A stretch of DNA of 64,000 nt from Paraplanobispora takensis (GCF_016863195.1 NZ_BOOK01000029.1:62001-126000), one strand, 5' to 3'; shown: positions 1 to 8,916, counted from the stretch's first letter. Numbers and translations: made by a program. The notes: a model not told the origin generated them from the letters alone.

Positions 1-417
1 CTTGCCCCCGGCGCCGACCACGGCGACGGCCGTGCGCTCGGCCGAGCCGGCCAGCGGGAAGGCGATCCGCCTGGAGTCGGCCGACCAGGCGGGGGTCATA
101 CACGGGCCCCCGGCGGCCGCGCCCTTGGCGACGATCTTGTCGGTGGCCTTGCCGCCGTCGAGGCCGGAGACGTGCAGCCGGCCCTTGCCGTCGATCCAGG
201 CGACCTTCCTGCCGTCGGGGGAGGCGGAGAACTGCCCGGTGAGCGAGGCGCCGCGCGCCGTCCACAGCGTGCGGCCGCCGGAGAACACCCGCATGTCATT
301 GCCATAGCTGAGGTAGACGCCCTTGCCGGTCAGCGGCGCCGGGGCGGCGGCCTGTGCCGGAACGGCGGCGGTGGTCACGGCGAGTGCGGCGCCGGCGGCC
401 AGAGCCCAGTACTTCAC
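1..417 (-). CDS. Secreted TolB/WD40-like beta-propeller protein, N-terminal part (runs off left edge)
   Basis: The first 139 codons are present and the frame is still open at base 1. The start is GTG at 417 with GAGGAG at 425-430. Residues 1 to about 26 form a signal peptide (MKYWALAAGAALAVTTAAVP then AQAA), so the product should be exported. The rest shows propeller-like blades: FSASPDGRKVAWIDGKG and later PAWSADSRRIAFPL match the SPDGxxxA/W repeats of TolB/WD40 proteins. No catalytic residues are visible. It lies downstream of the two-component genes on the same strand, with a 143-base gap that may hold its own promoter. The function is unknown; a cell-surface binding role is only an inference. 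Confidence 0.75.
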   Translation of the reverse strand, partial: MKYWALAAGAALAVTTAAVPAQAAAPAPLTGKGVYLSYGNDMRVFSGGRTLWTARGASLTGQFSASPDGRKVAWIDGKGRLHVSGLDGGKATDKIVAKGAAAGGPCMTPAWSADSRRIAFPLAGSAERTAVAVVGAGGK

Positions 418-560
418 GGACGATCTCCTCATCAACGGTAGATATCGGTGGTTAGAACCCTGGAAGGGAAGAAAGGTTCACCGATCGTCCGGGAATTGTC
501 CCAACCGAAACCTGGGACGGCGGAGAGGCGCCGGAGCCGGGGCCGGAAGCAGGGCCGGGG

Positions 561-2789
561 TCAGCGGGTGACCGGCAGAACGGCCTCCACGACCGTGCCG
601 CCGCCGGGAGCCGGCGCGATCACGCACGTCCCGCCCAGCTCGGTGGCGCGCTCGCGCATCGAGATCAGGCCGATGCCGGAGCGGGCCTCCTCGGGCAGCC
701 CCCGCCCGTCGTCGGTGATCCGGATCGCGAGCAGGCGCTCCTCTCGCCGCAGCGAGACCGTCGCCGAGTGAGCCCGCGCGTGCTTGCGGACGTTGGTGAG
801 CGCCTCCTGCGCGATCCGGTAGGCGGCCACCTCGGCCGCCGCGGGCAGGTCGGACAGGTCCCCCTCGGCCTCCACCGTGACCGGGAGACCGCCCTCGGCC
901 GCCAGGCCCCGTACGGCTCCCGCCAGGCCGAGCTCGTCCAGGGTGGGCGGGCGCAGGCCGTACACCAGCTCCCTGATCTCCTGGCCGACCGCGTCCATCC
1001 CGCCGCGCAGGTCGAGCAGGAGCCGGTCGGCCGAGGCGGGCGCGGTGCGCAGGCTGATCCGGGCCATGTTGATCGCCATGGCCATGTCGGCCAGCGCGTG
1101 GCCCAGGCCGTCGTGCAGGTCACGGCGCAGGCGGCGGCGCTCCTCCTCGCGGGCGGTCAGGATGCGCTCGCGCGAGCGCTGCAGGTCGGCGGTCATCCGT
1201 ACGGCGTGCACCACGTCGGCGACGTACGGCGTGACCACGGCGATCAGCCGGTCGTTGTGGGCGGCGGCGAACCTGCGCGGCCCCGGCGGGCCGAGCAGCA
1301 GCCGGCCGACCGGCTCGCCGTGCCAGACCAGCCGGACCACCCGGGGCGCCGGCCCCAGCGTGCCGAGCTCCACCCGCCGGCTCGCCAGGTCGCGCACCTC
1401 GACCGCGACCCCGGTGACGCCGAGCCCGTCGCGGATCACCGCGGCGACGGCGCCCAGCGCGCCCGCGGGCTCGGCCTCGCCGACCTGCCGGGCCAGCCGG
1501 GCGGCCAGGACGGCGGGGTCGCCGTGCGTGCCGTACATGAGCCGGTCGACCAGGCGCCGCAGCCGGTTGCGCAGCGGGTGGAAGAACACCCCGGCGACCA
1601 GCGCGGCGGCCAGGCCGCCGATCCGGTCGTAGCCGGACAGGAACACCCCGGCCACGGCGCCCGCGCCGAAGTAGACCAGGCTGACCGCGGCGACCAGCCC
1701 CGCGGCGACGAAGGCGCGGCTGACCACGGTGTCGATGCCGTACAGCCGGTAGCGCAGCGCGGCGAAGGCGATCGCGACGGCGGTGATGGCGGTCCACAGC
1801 GTGGACATCGGCCACCAGTCCGTCCCACCGATCAGGAAGAAGGTGTAGACGGCGAAAGCGGACATCGGCCAGGCGATCTGGCGCCGCCCGGCCGGGTCGG
1901 CCCGGCGGAAGCGCATCACCAGGGAGATCACGGCCACCACGACGAGCCCCACGAGGATCGCCTGGATGACCGCCTGCACGGTGCCGGCGTGGAAGGCGAG
2001 CGCCTCGACGCCGATCGGGTTGGGGATCGGCTCGGGCCAGCGCGACCGCTCCCGGGGCGGCGAGGGGAGGAGGAGCTGGTAGCAGGTCTGGAGGACGAGC
2101 ATGGAGATCGACAGCGCCAGCACCGGCCGCCAGCGCCGCGACGGCAGGCGGCCGTCGGGGGAGAACAGCGGCATGATGACGCCCAGCAGCATGCCGCCGA
2201 TCCCCCAGCCCACGCTCATCAGCAGGCGGAAATATCCCGAGGCGGCCATGTCGCCCGCGGCCCCGGCCGCCAGCGTCGCCGACGTCGCGAAGGCGTTGAC
2301 CGCGCACCCCAGCCCGCCGGCGCACATCAGCCAGCCGGTGATCCGGGGCGCGCCGTGCGCCAGCAGGAAGATCCCGATCAGGGGGAAGGTCAGGCCCGCC
2401 GCGGTGTCGGGAGTGGCCGGGACGCCGGTGTTCCACGCGGGCGGCAGGCCGAGACCGGTGACGAACCCCCATACGGTGAGTACGGCGGAGGCCAGGGCCG
2501 TCACGGCGGCGAGGACTCCCCGGGGCGAGGCGAGGAAGGCGGCCATCGCACTGGGACGCGGCCCGTCGAAGTCGCCGGTGCCGGCGGGCCCGTCCACCGC
2601 GTCCACTCCGTGCCCGGGGCTCTGCGCGGTCCGCGCGCCCGGCCGCCCGGGACCCTCGGACGCGTCCTGTATCCCCGGTCCGGGTCCGTCCGCCGCATTC
2701 TGTGCGCCCGGTCCGGGTCCGTCCGCCGCATCCTGCGCGGCCTGCCCGCCGGGAGCGGCGCGCCGGTCTCCTCCCGCCTGCCCGAACAT
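561..2789 (-). CDS. Sensor histidine kinase, NarL/LuxR-pairing type (HisKA_3), kinase 1
   Basis: A 742-residue membrane kinase. The first ~80 residues are hydrophilic and repetitive (DGPGPG units), followed by about eight hydrophobic segments to about residue 385, a GAF-like linker, a HisKA_3 dimerisation helix (RRDLHDGLGHALADMAMAIN, phospho-acceptor His near 559) and an HATPase_c domain (DDGRGLP near 690, then GIGLISMRERATELGG). It should autophosphorylate and pass phosphate to the regulator gene just upstream, whose stop TAA is 3 bases before this ATG, so the two are probably translationally coupled. A paralogous kinase lies at 4438-6438. A later start at the ATG before AAFLASPRG (about 2547) would remove the repetitive N-terminus. 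The ligand is unknown. Confidence 0.88.
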   Translation of the reverse strand: MFGQAGGDRRAAPGGQAAQDAADGPGPGAQNAADGPGPGIQDASEGPGRPGARTAQSPGHGVDAVDGPAGTGDFDGPRPSAMAAFLASPRGVLAAVTALASAVLTVWGFVTGLGLPPAWNTGVPATPDTAAGLTFPLIGIFLLAHGAPRITGWLMCAGGLGCAVNAFATSATLAAGAAGDMAASGYFRLLMSVGWGIGGMLLGVIMPLFSPDGRLPSRRWRPVLALSISMLVLQTCYQLLLPSPPRERSRWPEPIPNPIGVEALAFHAGTVQAVIQAILVGLVVVAVISLVMRFRRADPAGRRQIAWPMSAFAVYTFFLIGGTDWWPMSTLWTAITAVAIAFAALRYRLYGIDTVVSRAFVAAGLVAAVSLVYFGAGAVAGVFLSGYDRIGGLAAALVAGVFFHPLRNRLRRLVDRLMYGTHGDPAVLAARLARQVGEAEPAGALGAVAAVIRDGLGVTGVAVEVRDLASRRVELGTLGPAPRVVRLVWHGEPVGRLLLGPPGPRRFAAAHNDRLIAVVTPYVADVVHAVRMTADLQRSRERILTAREEERRRLRRDLHDGLGHALADMAMAINMARISLRTAPASADRLLLDLRGGMDAVGQEIRELVYGLRPPTLDELGLAGAVRGLAAEGGLPVTVEAEGDLSDLPAAAEVAAYRIAQEALTNVRKHARAHSATVSLRREERLLAIRITDDGRGLPEEARSGIGLISMRERATELGGTCVIAPAPGGGTVVEAVLPVTR
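2674..2731. repeat. 33-bp tandem repeat inside kinase 1 N-terminus
   Basis: Two near-identical copies (2674-2698 and 2707-2731, period 33) encode successive DAADGPGPG-type units; a third degenerate copy lies toward 2660. The unit is a multiple of three, so copy-number change would keep frame. Confidence 0.8.
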
Positions 2790-2792
2790 CGG

Positions 2793-4289
2793 TTACCTGC
2801 TCACGTCGCCGGGGTTGACCAGGCCGGACTCGTAGGCCGCGACGACGAGCTGGGCGCGGTCGAACAGGCCGAGGTGGTCCAGGAGCTTGTTCACGGACTG
2901 GGCCACCGACTGCTCGGGGACCGCCAGGGTGGCGGCGATCTGCCGGTTGGTGAGCCCGCGGGCGACCAGCTTGAGCAGGTCGAGCTCGGTGTCGCCGAGA
3001 CCGGCCAGCGCGGGCGGGGCCGCGGGGTCGGTGCGCCCGGCGAAGGCGGAGATGAGGCGGGTGGTGACGGCCGGGTCGATCAGCGCGTCACCGGCCTGCG
3101 CGGCGCGCATGGCGGTGATGAGCTGTTCGGGCGCGGAGGTCTTGAGCACGAAGCCGCTGACCCCGGCCCGCAGCGCCGAGTAGAGGTTGTCGTCGGTGCC
3201 GAACGTGGTCATCATGATCACCTTCGGCGGGTCCTCGTCGGCGAGGATCCGCCGCGCGGCGGTCAGGCCGTCCAGGCGCGGCATCTGGATGTCCATGAGC
3301 ACCACGTCGGGACGGGTCTCGCGGACCATCGCGATCGCCTGCTCGCCGTCGCACGCCTCGCCGGCGAGCTCGAAGCCCGGCTCGCTGTCCAGCACCACCC
3401 GCAGACCGGTGCGCACCAGCGCCTGGTCGTCGACCACGACGACACGCAGCGGCGGCGGCCCGGCCGGAGCGGGCACGGGGGAGGCCGCGGGCGCGGCGGG
3501 CGTCTCGGCCGGGACCGCGGTGACCGGATGTCCCGCGGGCAGGTCCAGGTGGGGGGCCTGGGCCAGGATGTCGGACTCCAGGCGCTGGAGTGCGGCGCCG
3601 AGGTCGAGGCCCAGCTCCTCGCGGACCACCGTCCTGGCGCGTCGGAGCGCTCCCAGCGCGTCGCCCTGCCGGCCCCCGCGGTACAGGGTCAGGGCCAGCA
3701 GCCGCCAGCCCTCCTCCCTGAGGGGGTGGGCCGACACGTGCGCCTCCAGGTCCGCGACCAGGGCCGCCGAGTGGCCCAGCGCCAGCCCCGCGTCGGCGCG
3801 CCGCTCGACCGCGGTCAGCCGGAGCTCCTCCAGCCGCCCGGCCTCGGTCACCGCCCACGACAGGTCGGAGAACTCGGCCAGCGCGGGCCCCCGCCACAGG
3901 GAGAGCGCCTCCTCCATGCGCTCCCACACGGCGGCCGGGGGGCCGTCCGTCTTGACCGCGTTCTCGAACCGCCAGGCGTCAACCTGCCCGGTCTCGGCGC
4001 GCAGCGCGTACCCGGGCGGGGCCGAGACCAGCACCTCGGCCTCCTCGCGGGGCGCGCGGCCCGGCTCCAGCGCGCGGCGCAGCCGCGACACGTAACCCTG
4101 GATGGTGGACAGCGCCTGGGCCGGCGGCTCGCCCGGCCAGAGCTCGTCGATGAGCACGCTCACAGGGACGGCGCGGCCCTTGGCTACGAGAAGCCGGGCG
4201 AGCACCGCCATCTGGCGTTGTCCGCCCAGGTCGAGCACCACATCACCGTGGCGCGCCTGGAACGGTCCTAGTGCACGGAATGTCAGCAT
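2793..4289 (-). CDS. SARP/BTAD-receiver-LuxR hybrid response regulator
   Basis: About 498 residues with two regulator halves. Residues 1-90 are an OmpR-like SARP DNA-binding domain (MLTFRALGPFQARHGD, VSVLIDELWPGEPP, STIQGYVSRLRRALEP). Residues ~95-240 are a BTAD helical domain. Residues ~282-397 are a receiver (VVVVDDQALVRTGLRVVL; phospho-acceptor Asp333 in VLMDIQMPRLDG; late Lys in GFVLKTSAPEQL). Residues ~430-490 are a LuxR-type HTH (RGLTNRQIAATLAVPEQSV). In the recognition helix the usual TVKTHV-like residues are replaced by SVAQSV, so this HTH may be weakened. I chose ATG 4289 because SARP domains begin this way; an upstream ATG at 4337 adds 16 residues. SARP and NarL halves normally occur in separate proteins. 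The partners are probably the kinases on both sides. Confidence 0.85.
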   Translation of the reverse strand: MLTFRALGPFQARHGDVVLDLGGQRQMAVLARLLVAKGRAVPVSVLIDELWPGEPPAQALSTIQGYVSRLRRALEPGRAPREEAEVLVSAPPGYALRAETGQVDAWRFENAVKTDGPPAAVWERMEEALSLWRGPALAEFSDLSWAVTEAGRLEELRLTAVERRADAGLALGHSAALVADLEAHVSAHPLREEGWRLLALTLYRGGRQGDALGALRRARTVVREELGLDLGAALQRLESDILAQAPHLDLPAGHPVTAVPAETPAAPAASPVPAPAGPPPLRVVVVDDQALVRTGLRVVLDSEPGFELAGEACDGEQAIAMVRETRPDVVLMDIQMPRLDGLTAARRILADEDPPKVIMMTTFGTDDNLYSALRAGVSGFVLKTSAPEQLITAMRAAQAGDALIDPAVTTRLISAFAGRTDPAAPPALAGLGDTELDLLKLVARGLTNRQIAATLAVPEQSVAQSVNKLLDHLGLFDRAQLVVAAYESGLVNPGDVSR

Positions 4290-4359
4290 CGCAGCAGTAA
4301 GGGTACGGCTACCTGGACTAACGTCATACGGCAACATTCACCATCGTTCGCTCGCTGTG

Positions 4360-4389
4360 GATCTCACGGTGAGATCTCACGGTGAGATC
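4360..4389. promoter_or_regulatory. Tandem palindromic operator-like repeats upstream of the hybrid regulator
   Basis: Two perfect copies of GATCTCACGGTGA (4360-4372, 4373-4385) followed by GATC. Each GATCTCACGGTGAGATC is a palindrome apart from its central base. A further direct repeat, CTCGCTGTGG, flanks the block at 4351-4360 and 4401-4410. The site lies between the stop of kinase 2 (4438) and the start of the regulator (4289), where autoregulation would act. The binding protein is unknown. Confidence 0.6.
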
Positions 4390-4437
4390 CCGTTGTGAGA
4401 CTCGCTGTGGGATCTGCGGGTTCTGTGGGACATCGGG

Positions 4438-6438
4438 TCAGTGGCAGGGCTCCGTGTCGAGGGTCAGGGGCAGCACCGCCTCGACCACCGTGCCGCCCCC
4501 GGGCGGCGATGTGATCATGCAGGTGCCGCCGAGTTCGGCGGCGCGCTCGCGCATCGAGGCCAGCCCCACACCGGAGCGCCGGTCGGGCGGCACGCCCGTC
4601 CCGTCGTCGCTCACCCGGACGCCCAGGTGCCCCTCGCGCTCCAGCGAGACGCGCACGACGGAGGCCCCCGCGTGCTTGCGGACGTTGGTCAGCGCCTCCT
4701 GGACGATCCGGTAGGCGGCCACCTCGGCGGCGGCCGGCAGCCCGTGCAGGTCGCCGCCCACCTCGACCTGCACGCCCGGCCCGGCCATCTCCCTGATCGC
4801 CCCGGCCAGGCCGAGGTCGTCCAGGGCCGGGGGGCGCAGGCCGTACACCAGGTGCCTGATGTCGCTGGTGACGCTGTCCATGCCGGAGCGCAGTCCGTCG
4901 AGCAGCCGTTCGGCGTTCTCGGGGGATTCGTGCAGATAGCCGCGGGCCGCGTTGATGGACATGGCCATGCCGCTGAGCGACTGCCCCAGGCCGTCGTGCA
5001 GGTCGCGGCGGAGACGGCGGCGCTCCTCCTCGCGGGCGGCGATGATCCGCTCGCGGGAGCGGCTCAGCGCGCCGACCAGCCGGACCGCGTGGGCGGCATC
5101 GGCCACGTACGGCGCGAGCGCGGCGATCACACGCTCGTTGTGCGCGGCGGGCAGCCGCCGGGCCCCCGGCGGGCCGATGAGCAGCCGGCCCACCGGCTCG
5201 CCGTGCCAGACCAGCTCGACCTCGCGGACCACCTCGCCGAGCTCGCCCGAGGTCGTCGGCGCGGGCCACTCGCCGGCCTGCCCGCCGGCGGGGGGCTCCC
5301 CGGCGAACCGCACGGCCACCCCGGTGACGGACAGCCCTTCGCGCAGCACCTCCAGCGCCGCGGGCAGGCCCTCGGCGGGGTCGATCCGCTGCAGCCGCCG
5401 CCGCAGCTCCCCGGCCAGCGCCACCGGGTCGCCCCTGCTGCCGTAGAGCAGCCGGTCGACGCCGCGCTGCAGCAGCGTGCGCAGCGGGTGGAAGAAGGCG
5501 CCGGCGCACAGGGCGGCGAGCAGCCCGCCGATCTCGTACACATCCGACAGGAGCACGCTGGAGGCCGCGACCACCGCGACGTAGGCGCCGCCGATGACAC
5601 CGACGAGGCCCGCGCCGACCAGGGCGCGGCTGAGGAGGGTGTCGATGCCGTAGAGCCCGTGCCGCAGGATCGCGAACGCGATCGCGGCCGGGATGAGCGG
5701 GACGGTGAACGAGGCCAGCCACCAGACCGAGCCGCCGATCGCCCACGGGACGATCAGGCCCGCGAACGCGAACAGGGGCCAGATGATCTGGCGCCGCTCG
5801 GCCGGTCCCGCGCGCCGCAGGCGGATCGCCAGCGAGGCGAACGCCAGGCCCATCACCCCCGAGGTCAGAGCGCGCAGGGCCTCGGTGAGGGCCGGCACGG
5901 GCGCGACCGCCTCCAGAAGGACGAGTGCCGACCGCAGGGCGTCGGCGCCCACGACCAGGACGGCCGCGGCGATCAGATATCGCCAGCGGGGCGAGGGCAG
6001 GCGGCCGGTCGGGTACAGCAGCGGCAGCAGCACGCCCAGCAGGAAGGTCGCCAGGGCCCAGCTCTGGCCGACGATCACCCACAGCGGCTTGGGCGCGCCG
6101 AAGACGTAAGGAGTGGGCGCCTGCAGCAGGGCGGCGTTGGCCGCCAGGATGTTGACCGCGCAGGCCAGGCCGCCCAGGGCCAGCAGCCAGCCGATGAGCA
6201 GCCGGGGCCGCCGGAGGATCAGCAGGGCGCCGAAGATCGGGAAGGCCGTGCCCGCCATGTCCTCGGGTGCGAAGGGCAGGGGGGTGTAGCCGGGCTGCGG
6301 CAGCTTGGCGGTCACCACGATGTTGGTGCATTCGAGGGCCACGGACAGGACGGCGATCAGCACCCCGCCCAGGCGCATGCGGCCGTTCGCCCCGGCGAAG
6401 AAGCTCGCCGGGGCCGATCCGCCCAGCTTGCGCGTCAT
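4438..6438 (-). CDS. Sensor histidine kinase, NarL/LuxR-pairing type (HisKA_3), kinase 2
   Basis: A 666-residue paralogue of the kinase at 561-2789 with the same order: about eight hydrophobic segments in the first ~310 residues, a GAF-like linker, HisKA_3 (RRDLHDGLGQSLSGMAMSIN, His481) and HATPase_c (VSDDGTGVPPDRRSGVGLAS). The ATG at 6438 is preceded by AAAGGGG. A promoter-like pair lies upstream (6468-6495). It is first in a minus-strand series of kinase 2, hybrid regulator and kinase 1, so two sensors could feed one regulator. The kinase cores are conserved while the membrane halves differ, which suggests duplication followed by divergence of the input. The signal is unknown. Confidence 0.88.
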   Translation of the reverse strand: MTRKLGGSAPASFFAGANGRMRLGGVLIAVLSVALECTNIVVTAKLPQPGYTPLPFAPEDMAGTAFPIFGALLILRRPRLLIGWLLALGGLACAVNILAANAALLQAPTPYVFGAPKPLWVIVGQSWALATFLLGVLLPLLYPTGRLPSPRWRYLIAAAVLVVGADALRSALVLLEAVAPVPALTEALRALTSGVMGLAFASLAIRLRRAGPAERRQIIWPLFAFAGLIVPWAIGGSVWWLASFTVPLIPAAIAFAILRHGLYGIDTLLSRALVGAGLVGVIGGAYVAVVAASSVLLSDVYEIGGLLAALCAGAFFHPLRTLLQRGVDRLLYGSRGDPVALAGELRRRLQRIDPAEGLPAALEVLREGLSVTGVAVRFAGEPPAGGQAGEWPAPTTSGELGEVVREVELVWHGEPVGRLLIGPPGARRLPAAHNERVIAALAPYVADAAHAVRLVGALSRSRERIIAAREEERRRLRRDLHDGLGQSLSGMAMSINAARGYLHESPENAERLLDGLRSGMDSVTSDIRHLVYGLRPPALDDLGLAGAIREMAGPGVQVEVGGDLHGLPAAAEVAAYRIVQEALTNVRKHAGASVVRVSLEREGHLGVRVSDDGTGVPPDRRSGVGLASMRERAAELGGTCMITSPPGGGTVVEAVLPLTLDTEPCH

Positions 6439-6467
6439 ATGGCCCCTTTATGTACGGACTTAGAGGG

Positions 6468-6495
6468 ACATTAGTCGCAGTGAGCAAATGTTCAA
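6468..6495 (-). promoter_or_regulatory. Promoter-like element for kinase 2
   Basis: On the minus strand TTGAAC (6490-6495) and TAATGT (6468-6473) are separated by 16 bases, placing a start site near 6460, about 22 bases before the ATG. A second TTGAAC lies 15 bases further upstream, making a direct repeat that could also be a regulator site. Confidence 0.45.
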
Positions 6496-6506
6496 TCAAA
6501 ATGCGT

Positions 6507-7727
6507 TCAACGCGATATTGATCCGGTACGGCGGCGCAGCGCCGGGCCGATCGCGAGCAGGCCGCCGGCGGCCACCAGCTCGATCGCGCCGATGGTCAGC
6601 CAGAGGGCGGTGGGCCCGGCGTCGAGCAGCCGGGTGCCGACCAGCGGGGCCAGCATGGTCCCGGCCGACCAGGAGAAGCCGAACATGCCCGAGTAGCGCC
6701 CGCGCAGGTGCGCGGGGGCGAGGGAGGCCACGATGGCGCCGGGGATGCCCGCGGTGACGATCTCGCCCAGCGTCCAGACGACCACGGTGAGCGCGTACCC
6801 GATGACGCTGGAGGCCAGGGCGGTCAGCGCGAAGCCGCCGCCGATCACCGCGAACCCGATCGCGAGCGTGGTGCTGTGGTCCCGCCTGCCGAACCAGTCG
6901 GCCGTCAGCGGCTGGATCAGCACGATCAGGATGCCGTTGACGGCCATGACCAGGCCGTAGCCGACCTCGCCGAACCCCGCGCCGGTCATGGCCAGCGGCA
7001 GGGTCGTGAACGCCTGGGCGTAGACCAGGCTGGAGAGCACGCAGACCGCGAGATAGGCGACCATCAGCCGGTCCCCGAGCACCGTGCCGAACCCGCCGCC
7101 CGCGGCGCCCTCGCGCCGGTCCGGCTCCGGCCTGGTCTCCGGCACCGCCCGCCACACCAGCAGCCCGAAGATCACCGCGGTGGTCGCGTTGAACCAGAAC
7201 ATCCAGCCGTAACCCGCCTCGGCCAGCCAGCCGCCGACGACCATCGCCACCGCGAAGCCCAGGTTCAGCGCCCAGAACAGCAGGCCGTAGGCGCGCGGCC
7301 GGTCCTCGGCGGAGACCAGGTCGGCCACCAGCGCGTTGGAGGCGGGCCGGTAGGCGTCGAGCGTCAGGCCGAGCACGAACATCGCGGCCACGATCGCGGG
7401 CAGCGAGGTGCTGGCCCCCAGCGCGACCATGGTCGCGGCGGTCGCGATCATGCCTCCGGTCAGCGTGATCCGCCGCCCCAGCCGGTCGGCCAGCCAGCCC
7501 GCCAGGATCTGTGAGATCAGCGAACCCGCCCCGAAGACCGCCATCACCGCGCCCGCGGCGGCCAGGGACATGCCGCGCGCCTGGGTCAGGTAGACGCCGA
7601 TGAACGGCTCGACCATCATGCCCACCCGGTTGACCAGCGTCCCCGTCCACAGCGCCCAGAAGGCCCGGGGCAGACCGCCGATCTTGGATTGCAGGAAGGT
7701 GGGCTTGGAGAGGGTCGTGGTCGTCAT
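6507..7727 (-). CDS. MFS transporter
   Basis: A 406-residue protein with about twelve hydrophobic segments and the MFS loop 2-3 motif A (GWLADRLGRRITLTGG). It most resembles drug-efflux type permeases of the DHA1 group; the substrate cannot be read from sequence. The ATG is at 7727. It is divergent from the ArsR-like regulator at 7775, with only 47 bases between the starts. This is a standard arrangement for an exporter controlled by its neighbour. Confidence 0.87.
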   Translation of the reverse strand: MTTTTLSKPTFLQSKIGGLPRAFWALWTGTLVNRVGMMVEPFIGVYLTQARGMSLAAAGAVMAVFGAGSLISQILAGWLADRLGRRITLTGGMIATAATMVALGASTSLPAIVAAMFVLGLTLDAYRPASNALVADLVSAEDRPRAYGLLFWALNLGFAVAMVVGGWLAEAGYGWMFWFNATTAVIFGLLVWRAVPETRPEPDRREGAAGGGFGTVLGDRLMVAYLAVCVLSSLVYAQAFTTLPLAMTGAGFGEVGYGLVMAVNGILIVLIQPLTADWFGRRDHSTTLAIGFAVIGGGFALTALASSVIGYALTVVVWTLGEIVTAGIPGAIVASLAPAHLRGRYSGMFGFSWSAGTMLAPLVGTRLLDAGPTALWLTIGAIELVAAGGLLAIGPALRRRTGSISR

Positions 7728-7774
7728 GGGACCAGCGTTGGACAGGTGTTCGTAAAGGTGCGAATCTTTTAGCC

Positions 7775-8779
7775 GTGCCTAAAGGATCGAAGGAGGGCGG
7801 GGCCCGGAAGAACTCCTGCCACGTCGAGTGGATCTTCGCCCCCCACGACGTGGCCCGCATCCGCTTCGCCTTCTCGCCGATCTGGGAGCTGGTGGCCAGC
7901 CTGCGCACGCTCCGCGATCCGGCCAGGCGCTCCCTGCACCTGCCCTGGGTGCGCGCCGTACGGCCCCGCCTGGCCGGGCTGGACCTGTCCGAGCTGTTCG
8001 CGCTGGTCCCCAAGAACGGCTACATGGTCGACTTCATGACCCCCACCCCCGAGACCCCGGTGCCCGACTTCGCCGCCGAGCTGGAGCGGGTACGGCGCAC
8101 GCCGCCCGATCGGGCCGCCGCGGAGGCGGGCTGGGTCTCCGGGGCCGACCCGCGGATCATCGAGCGGTTCGTCGCCGACCCCGCGGCCGGGGTGGCCCGG
8201 GTCGCCGACACCCTCCGGCGCTACTGGGAGGCTGCCTTCGCCGAGTTCTGGCCCCGCGTGCACGGCCTGCTGGAGAGCGAGGTGACGCGCCGCTCCCGGC
8301 AGCTGGCCGCGGGCGGCGCCCGGGAGCTCTTCGCCGACCTGCACCCGAACGTCACCTGGCGCGGCGACAGGCTCGCCGTCGCGCGCCGCTGGGAGTACTC
8401 CGCCCCGCTGGGCGGCGACGGCCTGGTGCTCGTGCCGACCGCCTTCTGGTGGCCGGACACCGCCGTGATGGTCGAGCCGTACCAGCCGATGCTCATCTAC
8501 CCCGCCACCGGCGTCGGCACCCTGTGGACCACCGGCCCGCCGCCCGCGCCCGGCGCCCTGGCCGCGCTGATCGGCCGCACCCGCGCGCAGATCCTCACCG
8601 CCCTCGCCGACCCGGTCACCACCTCGGCCCTGGCCCGGCGGATGGACCTCACGCCCGGGGCGGTCAGCCAGCACCTGACCGTCCTGACCGACGGCGGGCT
8701 GGCGGCCCGCCGCCGGCTCGGCCGCGAGGTCGTCTACAGCCGTACCCCGGTCGGCGACTCCCTGGTCTGCTCCTCCTGA
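7775..8779 (+). CDS. DUF5937/ArsR-type winged-helix regulator
   Basis: 334 residues. The N-terminal ~240 residues match the DUF5937 type (ARIRFAFSPIWELVASLRTL near the start), a domain often joined to a C-terminal ArsR-like HTH. Here the HTH covers about residues 265-325 (ILTALADPVTTSALARRMDL, then TPGAVSQHLTVLTDGGL). It probably represses the divergent MFS gene; the gap holds TTCG-N8-CGAA at about 7748-7763, a weak operator candidate. The start is GTG 7775, without a clear ribosome site; no nearer in-frame start precedes the conserved region. The family assignment is from memory. Confidence 0.8.
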   Translation: MPKGSKEGGARKNSCHVEWIFAPHDVARIRFAFSPIWELVASLRTLRDPARRSLHLPWVRAVRPRLAGLDLSELFALVPKNGYMVDFMTPTPETPVPDFAAELERVRRTPPDRAAAEAGWVSGADPRIIERFVADPAAGVARVADTLRRYWEAAFAEFWPRVHGLLESEVTRRSRQLAAGGARELFADLHPNVTWRGDRLAVARRWEYSAPLGGDGLVLVPTAFWWPDTAVMVEPYQPMLIYPATGVGTLWTTGPPPAPGALAALIGRTRAQILTALADPVTTSALARRMDLTPGAVSQHLTVLTDGGLAARRRLGREVVYSRTPVGDSLVCSS

Positions 8780-8900
8780 TGTCCCGGCCTTCCCGCTCCC
8801 GGATCCCGGCGGCCGGGCACGGTTCCGTGCGGGCGCGGCGGGAAGGACACTGGGATCGGGGCCGTGACGAGGCCGATGCGGTATCGCGGCGCCGTTCCTC

Positions 8901-8916
8901 GTAACGTGTGCGAAAC
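8901..8916 (+). promoter_or_regulatory. GlnR-like box upstream of the GlnA2-type gene
   Basis: GTAAC-N6-GAAAC (8901-8905 and 8912-8916) is an exact match to the a/b half-site pair gTnAC-n6-GaAAC known for Streptomyces GlnR. It ends 64 bases before the TTG start at 8981, a usual position for control. Confidence 0.6.

Noticed and set aside
2778-2795. SOS-box-like GAAC...GGTT near the kinase 1 start
   Set aside because: Spacing and outer bases do not fit the actinobacterial LexA site.
561-6438. Biosynthetic gene cluster suggested by the SARP domain
   Set aside because: No polyketide, peptide or terpene synthase gene is nearby; the SnoaL-like gene at 14358 alone is not enough.
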